Source: Robertkochia solimangrovi
GTDB lineage: Bacteria; Bacteroidota; Bacteroidia; Flavobacteriales; Flavobacteriaceae
Length of the DNA: 64,000 nucleotides
Direction: 5' to 3'
NCBI RefSeq assembly: GCF_007279655.1
Contig: NZ_QKWN01000008.1
Span: 1 to 64,000, forward strand
The notes under the pieces were generated by a model. That model was not told the origin of the DNA. It did not search any database and was given only the letters and a program-made list of their open reading frames with translations. Shown here piece after piece: positions 56,150-64,000 of the stretch. Position numbers and translations under genes: made by a program. Positions within the stretch are counted from its first letter, which is position 1. The number at the start of each line of letters is the position of its first letter.

Positions 56150-57583
56150 ATGAGGAAATTATTTAATGTCACCAGTGCAATAGTATTAACCGCAGCAGGA
56201 ATGATCTCAGGATCGGTTCAGGCTCAGGATCTGATAGCAGATGCTTCTACAGGACCCGTGGAAACCAAAGTCAGGGATACAGTTGAAAACAGAGGAAACC
56301 GTGTTAAGATCGATGGTGTTTCTGCGGTAGTTGGTGATTTTGTGATCCTGGAATCTGATATTGATAAGCAGTTTATCGATATGAAAATGCAGGGGTTCGA
56401 TACCAATAACATCACCCGATGTGAGGTGTTGGGTAATCTCATGGAAGAAAAAATGTATACGCATCAGGCCATTCAGGATAGTATCATAGTGGGTGATGTG
56501 GAAGTGAATAGTTATGTGGAGAACCAGATGTCACAATTGGTGGCTCAGGTTGGTTCCATGGAGAAGGTGTTGAATTTTTATAATAAGAATTCAGAGAAAG
56601 AGCTAAAGGATGAGCTCTTTGACATTATCAAGAACGCTCAGTTGGCGCAGCGAATGAGAGGTAAGGTTGTTGAGGAAGTTGAGATCACTCCCGAAGAAGT
56701 ACGTCAGTGGTATGATGCCCTTCCGGAAGATGAACGTCCGTATTTCGGTGATGAGGTGGAGATCGCTCAGATCGTAAAGGAACCAAAACCGACGGAAGAA
56801 GCCAAACAAAAAGCGATCGATAAACTTTTGACTTTTAAAAGAGATATTGAAGATAACGGTTCGAGTTTTGCCATCAAGCAAACGCTTTACTCCGATGACC
56901 CGGGTAAGAATCAAAACGGAGGGATCTACACGATCACCAAGAATTCTCAATTCGTACAGGAATTTAAAGATGTGGCATTCACCCTGAGAGAGGGTGAGAT
57001 CTCTGAGCCTTTCGAGACTCAGTTTGGGTTCCACATCATCAAAGTAGAGAAGATTCGCGGGCAGGAGCTCGATGTTCGTCATATTCTGGTGATTCCGGAA
57101 GTTTCCGAGAAGGCTAAAGAAGATGCAAAGGTTGAATTAGACAGTATCCGTTCTATGATCAACGACGGGAAATTTACATTCGAAGAGGCAGCCCGAAACT
57201 TTTCAGATCAGAAAGAAACCCGTTTTGACGGTGGAGTTCTCCGAAATCCAAACACCTTTGATACACGCTTTGAGCTGACTAAAATGGACCCTATTCTTTA
57301 TGGACAGGTAAGTAAATTACAGGGAGAAGAGATCTCGAGACCTTTGCTACAGGAAACCAGATCCGGTGGTGTTACCTATAAGATTATCAAGATCAATAAA
57401 AGGTATTCAGCCCACAAAGCAGATTATATTCAGGATTACGTAAAGATCAAGGAACTTGCATTGAAAGAAAAACAGTTCAAGGAAATTGAAAAATGGATGA
57501 ATGAAAAGATAAAAGATACTTATATTAGCGTTAGTCCTGAAAGTCAGTCCTGTGATTTCCACAGTAACTGGCTGAAAAAATAA
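56150..57583 (+). CDS. SurA-like periplasmic chaperone with two PpiC domains
   Basis: A 477-residue exported protein (signal peptide ending SVQA, about residue 25). The N-terminal SurA-like helical domain begins IDGVSAVVGDFVILESDIDKQ. Two parvulin-type PpiC domains follow, about 183-290 (with GGIYTITKNSQFVQEFKDVAF) and 297-395 (with DVRHILVIPE and FSDQKETRFDGGVL). It probably escorts outer-membrane barrels such as those at 11268 and 31057. It ends 7 bases before moxR. Confidence 0.9.
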   Translation: MRKLFNVTSAIVLTAAGMISGSVQAQDLIADASTGPVETKVRDTVENRGNRVKIDGVSAVVGDFVILESDIDKQFIDMKMQGFDTNNITRCEVLGNLMEEKMYTHQAIQDSIIVGDVEVNSYVENQMSQLVAQVGSMEKVLNFYNKNSEKELKDELFDIIKNAQLAQRMRGKVVEEVEITPEEVRQWYDALPEDERPYFGDEVEIAQIVKEPKPTEEAKQKAIDKLLTFKRDIEDNGSSFAIKQTLYSDDPGKNQNGGIYTITKNSQFVQEFKDVAFTLREGEISEPFETQFGFHIIKVEKIRGQELDVRHILVIPEVSEKAKEDAKVELDSIRSMINDGKFTFEEAARNFSDQKETRFDGGVLRNPNTFDTRFELTKMDPILYGQVSKLQGEEISRPLLQETRSGGVTYKIIKINKRYSAHKADYIQDYVKIKELALKEKQFKEIEKWMNEKIKDTYISVSPESQSCDFHSNWLKK

Positions 57584-57590
57584 TTCATGC

Positions 57591-58544
57591 ATGTCTGACG
57601 TTACCGCAGTAAAAAATCTTGTTGAGAAACACACCTTATTGAAAAAGGAGATCGCCCAGGTCATTATCGGCCAGGAAAAGGTGATCGATGAAATTCTTTT
57701 GTCTATCTATTCCGGAGGACATACCCTGTTGATCGGGGTTCCGGGATTGGCAAAGACCTTGATGGTCAATACTATTGCCAAGGCGCTCGGACTTGAATTC
57801 AGGAGGATACAGTTTACTCCGGATCTTATGCCAAGTGATATTCTCGGTAGTGAGATCCTGGATCAGAACCGTGAGTTTAAATTCATCAAGGGACCTGTTT
57901 TCGGTAATATCATACTTGCGGATGAGATCAACCGTACACCACCTAAAACGCAATCAGCATTACTGGAAGCCATGCAGGAAAGAGCGGTGACCGTTTCCGG
58001 AAAACACTATCCTTTATCACTCCCATACTTCGTGCTGGCTACTCAGAACCCGATTGAGCAGGAAGGGACTTATCCGCTTCCGGAAGCGCAATTAGACCGT
58101 TTTATGTTTGCTGTAGAGCTTAATTACCCGAGCTATCAGGAAGAAGTGGCTGTTGTAAAAGCGACCACGAATGATGAAGTCTATACGGTGAAGCCATTGT
58201 TCACTGCTGACGAGATCGTGGCCATACAGCATCTTGTTCGAAGAGTACCGGTTACTGACAATGTGATCGAATATGCTGTGAAGCTTGTAAGTAAGACCAG
58301 GCCGGGTACGGAAATGGCTACAGAAAAGATTAATAACTATGTCGATTGGGGTGCCGGACCTCGTGCATCACAAAACCTGATCCTGGCGGCTAAAGCAAAT
58401 GCATTGATCAAAGGAAAATATACCCCTGATATTGAAGATGTACAGGCGGTGGCTCCCGGAATCTTAAGGCATAGAGTGCTCAAAAACTACAAAGCAGACG
58501 CAGAGAACATTTCTCTGGAAGAAATCATTACTTCACTCTATTGA
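57591..58544 (+). CDS. MoxR-family AAA+ ATPase
   Basis: Chaperone-like AAA+ ATPase, 317 residues. Walker A GVPGLAKT (49-56), Walker B IILADE (107-112) followed by INRTPPKTQSALLEAM, and sensor TQNPIEQEGTYPLPEAQLDRF. MoxR genes are usually followed by DUF58 and Bat genes; here none follows within the window. Instead it belongs to the PpiC chaperone unit and is separated from aconitase by 213 bp. Confidence 0.93.
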   Translation: MSDVTAVKNLVEKHTLLKKEIAQVIIGQEKVIDEILLSIYSGGHTLLIGVPGLAKTLMVNTIAKALGLEFRRIQFTPDLMPSDILGSEILDQNREFKFIKGPVFGNIILADEINRTPPKTQSALLEAMQERAVTVSGKHYPLSLPYFVLATQNPIEQEGTYPLPEAQLDRFMFAVELNYPSYQEEVAVVKATTNDEVYTVKPLFTADEIVAIQHLVRRVPVTDNVIEYAVKLVSKTRPGTEMATEKINNYVDWGAGPRASQNLILAAKANALIKGKYTPDIEDVQAVAPGILRHRVLKNYKADAENISLEEIITSLY

Positions 58545-58757
58545 TAGGGTTGATTTTACGCAAAATACCCTGCATATCTTTCTTTGAGATATTCGCAGCA
58601 ATACTTTGATTTCAGGAAGATATTTTTGTGAAAAAGGTGATTTTTATTGCGAATTTTCACATAATTTACAGTGACTGTAATGTTTTATTAAAAACTTTAA
58701 AATCTGTATGGTTTTTCGTAATTTCGCAGGACTTTCAAATTAAATAAAAAACTTAAT

Positions 58758-61028
58758 ATGGCTTTTGATATTGATATGATAAAGGGGGTCTATGCTTCCA
58801 TGGCAGAACGGGTGGATAAAGCTCGTGAACTGACCGGGAAACCACTGACCTTATCGGAGAAAATATTGTATTCTCACCTTTGGGAAGGAACGCCTTCAAA
58901 TGCGTTTACCCGTGGAAAGGATTATGTTGATTTTGCGCCGGACAGGATCGCTTGTCAGGATGCAACTGCTCAGATGGCATTATTGCAGTTCATGCATGCC
59001 GGTAAACCTAAGGTAGCGGTACCAACCACAGTACATTGTGATCACCTGATCCAGGCTAAGGTAGGTGCAGATGCCGATTTGAAAAGAGCAAATGAAACCA
59101 GTAATGAAGTATTCGATTTCCTTGAATCAGTATCAAATAAATATGGCATCGGATTCTGGAAACCGGGTGCAGGGATTATTCACCAGGTAGTACTTGAGAA
59201 CTATGCGTTCCCAGGGGGTATGATGATCGGTACCGATTCTCATACTGTAAATGCCGGCGGACTAGGAATGGTTGCTATCGGTGTTGGTGGAGCGGATGCT
59301 GTTGATGTTATGTCTGGAATGCCATGGGAACTCAAATTCCCTAAATTGATCGGAGTTAAACTTACCGGAAAACTTTCCGGATGGACCGCTCCTAAAGATG
59401 TAATCCTGAAAGTGGCCGGAATCCTTACCGTAAAAGGGGGAACCGGAGCTATCATAGAATATTTCGGCGAAGGTGCAACTTCTATGTCTTGTACAGGGAA
59501 AGGAACCATCTGTAACATGGGTGCTGAGGTTGGTGCTACCACTTCTACCTTTGGTTATGATGAGTCTATGGATCGTTACCTGCGTTCGACCGATCGTGCC
59601 GATGTAGCAGATGCTGCAAATGAGGTGAAAGAGTACCTTACCGCAGATCCTGAAGTATATGCGAATCCTGAGCAATATTTCGATCAGGTGATCGAGATCA
59701 ATCTTGATGAACTTGAGCCACACCTGAACGGACCATTTACTCCGGATCTTGCAACGCCTATCTCTAAAATGGGGGAGGCTGCCAAGGCAAATGATTGGCC
59801 TCTTAAAGTGGAGTACGGACTAATAGGTTCCTGTACCAACTCATCTTACGAAGATATTTCCAGAGCAGCTTCACTTGCAAAACAGGTGGCTGATAAAAAA
59901 TTAAAGACGAAATCTAACTTTACGATCACTCCGGGATCGGAGCAGGTGCGTTATACGATCGAGCGCGACGGATTCATCAAGACCTTTGATGAGATCGGTG
60001 CTACCGTATTTGCCAATGCTTGCGGACCATGTATCGGAATGTGGGATCGTTACGGTGGAAGTGCAACCGATCAGGATCGCAATACTATCGTACATTCCTT
60101 CAACAGAAACTTTGCGAAAAGAGCAGATGGTAACCCGAATACAATGGCATTCGTAGGTTCTCCTGAGCTTGTAACTGCGATTGCGATTTCAGGTCGTCTT
60201 GACTTTAACCCGTTAACCGATAAACTTATCAATGAAGATGGGGAGGAAGTGATGCTTGATGAACCAAGAGGTTATGAATTACCTCCGGAAGGATTTGCAG
60301 TGGAAGATGCAGGTTATATCTCTCCGGCTGAAGATGGTAGCGGCGTTGAAGTTATCGTTTCTCCTGAGTCTGAAAGACTACAGCTTCTTGAGCCTTTCAA
60401 GCCATGGGATGGTAAGAATATCACCGGTGCTAAACTACTGATCAAAGCGTTCGGAAAATGTACCACAGACCACATCTCAATGGCAGGTCCATGGTTGCGT
60501 TTCAGAGGGCATCTCGATAACATCGCAAACAATACACTGATCGGTGCTGTAAATGCATTCAATCAGAAGACTAATTTCGTGAAAAGTCAGTTGACTGGTG
60601 AGTACGGAGGAGTTCCTGATGTACAACGCGAATACAAGGCTAAAGGAGTACCATCGATCGTTGTGGGTGACCATAACTATGGAGAAGGTTCTTCACGTGA
60701 GCACGCTGCTATGCAGCCAAGACATTTAGGCGTAAGAGCAGTGATCGTTAAATCGTTTGCGCGTATTCACGAAACTAACCTTAAAAAGCAAGGGATGCTT
60801 GCGCTTACCTTCGCCAATGAGAATGATTATGATAAGATCCTGGAAGATGATACCTTTAACTTCATCGACCTTGAGAACTTTGCACCGGAGACTCCATTGA
60901 CTTTGGAGATCGTTCATGCAGACGGTTCCAAAGAGGAGATCAAATTGAATCATTCTTATAATCAGGGACAGATCGCCTGGTTTAAGGCCGGATCTGCATT
61001 AAACCTGATCAAGGCTCAGAATGCTTAA
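58758..61028 (+). CDS. Aconitate hydratase, mitochondrial type
   Basis: Interconverts citrate and isocitrate in the TCA cycle. 756 residues, the shorter mitochondrial-like form rather than AcnA (~890) or AcnB. The three Fe-S Cys are Cys359 ([10 protein letters not shown]) and Cys422/Cys425 ([12 protein letters not shown]). [13 protein letters not shown] and the C-terminal swivel domain with [10 protein letters not shown] are intact. A near-consensus -7 box (TAATTTCG) lies at 58719-58726, and an exact box (TATTTTTG) at 58621-58628. Terminator follows. Confidence 0.96.
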   Translation: MAFDIDMIKGVYASMAERVDKARELTGKPLTLSEKILYSHLWEGTPSNAFTRGKDYVDFAPDRIACQDATAQMALLQFMHAGKPKVAVPTTVHCDHLIQAKVGADADLKRANETSNEVFDFLESVSNKYGIGFWKPGAGIIHQVVLENYAFPGGMMIGTDSHTVNAGGLGMVAIGVGGADAVDVMSGMPWELKFPKLIGVKLTGKLSGWTAPKDVILKVAGILTVKGGTGAIIEYFGEGATSMSCTGKGTICNMGAEVGATTSTFGYDESMDRYLRSTDRADVADAANEVKEYLTADPEVYANPEQYFDQVIEINLDELEPHLNGPFTPDLATPISKMGEAAKANDWPLKVEYGLIGSCTNSSYEDISRAASLAKQVADKKLKTKSNFTITPGSEQVRYTIERDGFIKTFDEIGATVFANACGPCIGMWDRYGGSATDQDRNTIVHSFNRNFAKRADGNPNTMAFVGSPELVTAIAISGRLDFNPLTDKLINEDGEEVMLDEPRGYELPPEGFAVEDAGYISPAEDGSGVEVIVSPESERLQLLEPFKPWDGKNITGAKLLIKAFGKCTTDHISMAGPWLRFRGHLDNIANNTLIGAVNAFNQKTNFVKSQLTGEYGGVPDVQREYKAKGVPSIVVGDHNYGEGSSREHAAMQPRHLGVRAVIVKSFARIHETNLKKQGMLALTFANENDYDKILEDDTFNFIDLENFAPETPLTLEIVHADGSKEEIKLNHSYNQGQIAWFKAGSALNLIKAQNA

Positions 61029-61047
61029 TAAAATTCTGTATATAGAT

Positions 61048-61077
61048 AAAAAGGCTTCCCTTGGGAAGCCTTTTTTA
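61048..61077. terminator. Terminator of aconitase
   Basis: Stem AAAAAGGCTTCC with GGAAGCCTTTTT around a CTTG loop, with A and T runs on both sides. Confidence 0.93.
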
Positions 61078-61165
61078 TTTCATAGAAATAAGTAAACCTT
61101 ATGTGACAAGGGTGACAGAGGTGATTAAAATTAATCAGTACTTTGCGTGCAGAAAACTGGCAAAC

Positions 61166-61735
61166 ATGAAAGGATCCAAGAAGAAACGTATACTTATCGA
61201 TAGCGTACTGGCAGTACTCTTGTTTTTAATCGCATTTACACCAATAGGAACTCCTGTCAAGGTCTTTGTGAATCGATTGATCTCCTTTAGTCCGGGCATG
61301 GTCGATGATGATGAGCAGCAAACGTTGCAACATTATGATTGGGAATTACGTGCCTTAGATGGGCAAAATTTGAAGTTCGCCAGTTTGAAAGGGGAGGTGG
61401 TTCTCGTAAACTTTTGGGCTACCTGGTGCCCTTCCTGTATTGCAGAAATGCCGGGAATGCAGGAATTATATGAAAAGTACCAGGATCGTGTAAAATTCCT
61501 GTTCGTCTCGAATGAACAAGCTCCTGTAATTCAGGAGTTCCTTAAGGATAAGGGGTACACCATTCCGGTCTTTCAGTCCTTGACAGCTGTGCCGGACCAA
61601 ATGATCTCCAAATATATTCCAGCTTCATTTGTGATCGCTAAAGATGGTACAATCGTAGTGGCTGATGATCGAATGGCAAGAAAGTGGAATAGTCAGAAAG
61701 TATTTGAAATGTTCGATGCGTTACTGCAAGAATGA
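61166..61735 (+). CDS. Membrane-anchored TlpA-like thioredoxin
   Basis: A 189-residue protein with one N-terminal membrane helix (about 9-27, LIDSVLAVLLFLIAF) and a periplasmic thioredoxin domain. The active site is WCPSC (Cys88, Cys91) in NFWATWCPSCIAEMPG, and the cis-Pro region is at IPASFVI. An in-frame ATG at 61061 is rejected because it lies inside the aconitase terminator. A one-base-short -7 match (TACTTTG) lies just upstream of 61150. It converges on the MerR gene with only 3 bp between the stops. Confidence 0.88.
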   Translation: MKGSKKKRILIDSVLAVLLFLIAFTPIGTPVKVFVNRLISFSPGMVDDDEQQTLQHYDWELRALDGQNLKFASLKGEVVLVNFWATWCPSCIAEMPGMQELYEKYQDRVKFLFVSNEQAPVIQEFLKDKGYTIPVFQSLTAVPDQMISKYIPASFVIAKDGTIVVADDRMARKWNSQKVFEMFDALLQE

Positions 61736-61738
61736 TGA

Positions 61739-62638
61739 TTACACATGACTGATCACTTCTCTCAGGCTGCGGAAAGTTTCAATTCCCTTGGGGATTTCTT
61801 TAGGAGCCAGTGATTCAAGCTGTTTACCCAGTACCCATAACGCTCCGGTCCCGCCTTTGAGAATCTCCTGACTGAATTGTTGCAGGTATTCCGGTACTTC
61901 CCGCAAGGCAGGTGATATGGTAAAATAGGTTATAAATACAAGGTTGTCATAGTAATTCTCGATGTCTTTGAGATTCTGCATGGGCACGGACTGTCCCAGG
62001 TAGATCGCGCGATAGCCCAGTCTGGCCAATTCATAGGTCAAATATAGTAGACCGATCTCATGGATCTCATTTTCAGGAAGGAACATCACGAATGTACGAC
62101 TGTCATTCGTAGGTGGATAGAGTTGAGCCTTTTCGATGTTCACATGGATCTTCTGCTTCACCAAATGGCTTATAAAGTGCTCATGTGCAGGTGATATCGT
62201 GTTCGTCTGCCACAAATAGCCGAGTTCGTTCAGTAAAGGGATGAAAAGTTCAAAGAAAATTTCCCGAAATGATTTTTCCCGTAATAGTTGATTGTAAGTG
62301 CTGAGAAATAAATTCTGATCGAAGTTGATCATGGCAAGCTTAAAAGCATTCAATGTATGATTCTTGATGCTTTGTTTGGCAACAATATCTTTTACAGCCG
62401 CCGGAATCTCATCCGGATCCATGGAAGCGATTTTGGAGATCTTGTAACCATTATTGTATAATAAGGTTATGTTCAGCAATTTCTGAAGTGAGGCCAGAGA
62501 GTAAAAGCGGATGTTCGTGTCAGTTCGGTTGGGTTCCAGTAGGTTGTAACGTTTTTCCCAGATCCTTATAGTGTGTGCTTTGATCCCGGAAAGATTTTCC
62601 AGATCTCTGATGCTGAAATTTACTTTTACATTGTTCAT
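61739..62638 (-). CDS. MerR-family regulator with cobalamin-binding domain
   Basis: Predicted light- or B12-responsive transcription regulator of the CarH/LitR type, 299 residues. Residues ~8-75 are a MerR winged helix (SIRDLENLSGIKAHTIRIWEKR...). The linker helix bundle has the Trp-x9-Glu-His motif of CarH (Trp143, Glu153, His154). The B12 fold has ENEIHEIG, with His193 at the position of the cobalt ligand His. The TTG at 62650 is rejected in favour of the ATG at 62638, because the consensus -7 box (62661-62668) leaves no room for the longer start. No carotenoid genes, its usual targets, are adjacent in the window. Confidence 0.9.
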   Translation of the reverse strand: MNNVKVNFSIRDLENLSGIKAHTIRIWEKRYNLLEPNRTDTNIRFYSLASLQKLLNITLLYNNGYKISKIASMDPDEIPAAVKDIVAKQSIKNHTLNAFKLAMINFDQNLFLSTYNQLLREKSFREIFFELFIPLLNELGYLWQTNTISPAHEHFISHLVKQKIHVNIEKAQLYPPTNDSRTFVMFLPENEIHEIGLLYLTYELARLGYRAIYLGQSVPMQNLKDIENYYDNLVFITYFTISPALREVPEYLQQFSQEILKGGTGALWVLGKQLESLAPKEIPKGIETFRSLREVISHV

Positions 62639-62649
62639 ACTTAGCCCCA

Positions 62650-62669
62650 AAAAGTATAAACAAAAGTAT
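62650..62669. promoter_or_regulatory. Two AAAAGTAT direct repeats over the MerR promoter
   Basis: AAAAGTAT at 62650-62657 and 62662-62669, 12 bp apart, about one helical turn. On the minus strand they read ATACTTTT and overlap the -7 box TACTTTTG (62661-62668). CarH operators in other bacteria are direct repeats near 11 bp, so an autoregulatory operator is plausible. Confidence 0.5.
62661..62668 (-). promoter_or_regulatory. -7 promoter box TACTTTTG of the MerR/B12 gene
   Basis: Exact TAnnTTTG match on the minus strand, 22 bases before the ATG at 62638. No TTG at the usual spacing is seen. Confidence 0.6.
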
Positions 62670-62863
62670 GAATCTTTTCATTATTTATAGGTGAATTACT
62701 AATAAAGTTCAACATTTTTAACAGTTCATCGAAACTTCATATAATTTTTTAATGAGTTGGTTAATGTTGATTGATTTTGAGTATTTATTTATAAAAATTA
62801 AGGATATTTGCGGCGAGTTTAAAACAGGTAGGTTTTTCAGCTGATCATTAGGAATTATTCAAT

Positions 62864-63796
62864 ATGGAAAGAATCTTAATAACCGGAGCCGGAGGGCAGT
62901 TAGGTAGTGAATTAACACTAAAATTGTCTGAGATCTATGGTGATGAAAGTATAATTGCAACTGATATCAACGAGCAGGTAAGCTCAAGGTTTACCAACTG
63001 TAAGTTTGCGGTTCTTGACGTTATGGATCGGCCTAAAATGGAAGCGCTGATCAGTGAAAATAAGGTGACACAGGTTTACCATCTTGCCGCTATTCTTTCG
63101 GCTACCGGGGAGAAAAAGCCACTTTTTACCTGGGATATCAATATGCAGAGTTTGCTGAACGTTCTTGAATTAGCACGTGAGTACAATCTCAAAGTATATT
63201 GGCCTTCCTCTATCGCTGTTTTCGGAAATAATACCCCAAGAGTAAATACACCTCAGTACTGTGCGATGGACCCTACTACTGTTTATGGTATTTCAAAACT
63301 GGCCGGAGAACGTTGGTGTGAATATTATAATAAGACCTATGGGGTGGATGTAAGAAGTTTGCGTTATCCTGGTCTTATCGGGTATAAGTCTGCTGCAGGT
63401 GGGGGGACGACCGATTATGCTGTCGACATATACAGGGCAGCAATAGCGGGCGAAAAGTTTTCTTGTTTCCTGAGTGAAGACACCTATCTTCCTATGATGT
63501 ATATGCCTGATGCGATCAAGGCGACTGTTGAATTGATGGAAGCTCCGGAAGACCTGGTGAAGGTCCGGTCTTCTTATAATATCGGTGCGTTGAGCTTTTC
63601 TCCAAAGGAGATCTATGAAAGCATCAAACGTCATTTCCCTGATTTTGAGATCGTATATGAACCTGATTTCAGACAGAAGATCGCGAGTAGCTGGCCGGAT
63701 AGTATCGATGATTCTGTAGCGGTGAGTGATTGGAATTGGAAACCGGATTTCGATCTCGATACTATGACCGATGATATCATAATGAATCTGTCTTAA
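62864..63796 (+). CDS. L-threonine 3-dehydrogenase-like SDR epimerase-fold protein
   Basis: NAD-dependent extended SDR of 310 residues, most like the bacterial short-chain L-threonine 3-dehydrogenase that makes 2-amino-3-ketobutyrate. NAD loop TGAGGQLG (7-14), active Tyr141 and Lys145 in YGISK, and typical WPSSIAVFG and RSLRYPGLIGY segments. A near-consensus -7 box (GATATTTG) lies in the 225-bp gap that divides it from the MerR gene. A UDP-sugar epimerase is a less likely alternative. Confidence 0.88.
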   Translation: MERILITGAGGQLGSELTLKLSEIYGDESIIATDINEQVSSRFTNCKFAVLDVMDRPKMEALISENKVTQVYHLAAILSATGEKKPLFTWDINMQSLLNVLELAREYNLKVYWPSSIAVFGNNTPRVNTPQYCAMDPTTVYGISKLAGERWCEYYNKTYGVDVRSLRYPGLIGYKSAAGGGTTDYAVDIYRAAIAGEKFSCFLSEDTYLPMMYMPDAIKATVELMEAPEDLVKVRSSYNIGALSFSPKEIYESIKRHFPDFEIVYEPDFRQKIASSWPDSIDDSVAVSDWNWKPDFDLDTMTDDIIMNLS

Positions 63797-63948
63797 TTAC
63801 TACAATTTTTCCGGTCTATAGGATATTTCTCTTTTTTTGGTTGAAAATGGAAGTATGATGATTTTTTCTTATTACATTTACGAAGCGTAAGTATCTGGTT
63901 GTCTGGGTGTTTACGTTTTAAAGACTGTGTAATTTTAGGAAGCTTATC

Positions 63949-64000
63949 ATGAGACATTTTATTTGTAGTTGCTTGTTAATTATAGCGGTTATTTCGTGTA
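63949..64000 (+). CDS. Start of a lipoprotein gene, cut by the window end
   Basis: The frame ATG at 63949 encodes MRHFICSCLLIIAVISC, a short basic N-terminus, a hydrophobic core and a lipobox-like AVISC, then runs off the window. A purine-rich AGGAAG sequence precedes it. The product beyond the signal is unknown. The 152 bp before it hold T-rich sequence and no clear terminator. Confidence 0.6.
   Translation, partial: MRHFICSCLLIIAVISC

Noticed and set aside
61061-61165. N-terminal extension of the membrane thioredoxin
   Set aside because: It begins inside the aconitase terminator stem and would hide the normal membrane anchor start.
62651-62863. Cobalamin riboswitch upstream of the MerR/B12 gene or the SDR gene
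   Set aside because: No B12-box consensus or extended fold was recognised; the region is AT-rich with only promoter-like signals.

Overview
The window reads as a stretch of core chromosome from a marine-type Flavobacteriaceae member (phylum Bacteroidota). The basis is gene content and signals. There are a split-repeat TlpA-type lipoprotein, a plugless TonB-receptor-like barrel, fused SecDF, a long NusB, leucine dehydrogenase, DUF3276, DUF2911, DUF1573 and DUF192 proteins, a metallo-type KdsA, and many upstream boxes of the form TAnnTTTG, the Bacteroidota sigma-A -7 element. The genus cannot be fixed from sequence alone. No phage, transposase, CRISPR array, rRNA or plasmid function was seen. 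Layout: 1-250 is a short-repeat intergenic region. 250-5052 holds a thioredoxin-like lipoprotein, kdsA (Kdo synthesis) and typA. 5106-6988 is a minus-strand operon of polyphosphate glucokinase, a cupin and an atypical SDR. 6989-7335 is noncoding with small palindromes. 7336-13040 holds ftsE, then a 1007-residue periplasmic TPR protein and an outer-membrane barrel. 13006-17683 holds a FUSC membrane protein, an amidohydrolase lipoprotein and DUF2911, with a 32-bp perfect inverted repeat at 17074-17145. 17935-26263 is a housekeeping run: asnB, gyrB, mdh, secDF. 26396-30841 is a minus-strand run from folE through cysS, yidD, lgt and DUF192 to a small zinc-ribbon-like protein. 31057-33868 holds a FadL-like porin and a Tyr/Gly/Trp-rich lipoprotein. 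33967-37240 holds proS, two identical tRNA-Glu genes, rpsT and a cyclophilin-FKBP fusion. 37523-39701 holds redox proteins, a small unknown and csaA. 39751-44565 holds an M14 peptidase, a PUR-like DUF3276 protein and an ABC exporter. 44692-47723 holds leucine dehydrogenase, then nusB, DUF1573 and yajC. 47776-54548 holds a YdeI-like protein, pepT, pyrD, a LysE exporter, a HAD phosphatase, HMG-CoA lyase and guaB. 54639-61028 holds an SRPBCC protein, two PpiC-type chaperones, moxR and aconitase. 61166-64000 holds a membrane thioredoxin, a B12-binding MerR regulator, an L-threonine dehydrogenase-like SDR and the start of a lipoprotein gene. How the genes fit together: most serve envelope biogenesis (Kdo, Lgt, YidD, SecDF, YajC, PpiC chaperones, FtsE, barrels), central metabolism (Mdh, aconitase, Leu dehydrogenase, HMG-CoA lyase, glucokinase) or information processing. 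The less ordinary signals are the long palindrome, the heptamer and octamer arrays, overlapping divergent promoters at 33897-33914, a hairpin between a promoter box and nusB, the SDR lacking its catalytic Tyr and Lys, and a likely light-sensing MerR/B12 regulator with a candidate self-operator. I found no convincing wholly new multi-gene system. Family assignments come from recalled motifs, not from searches.
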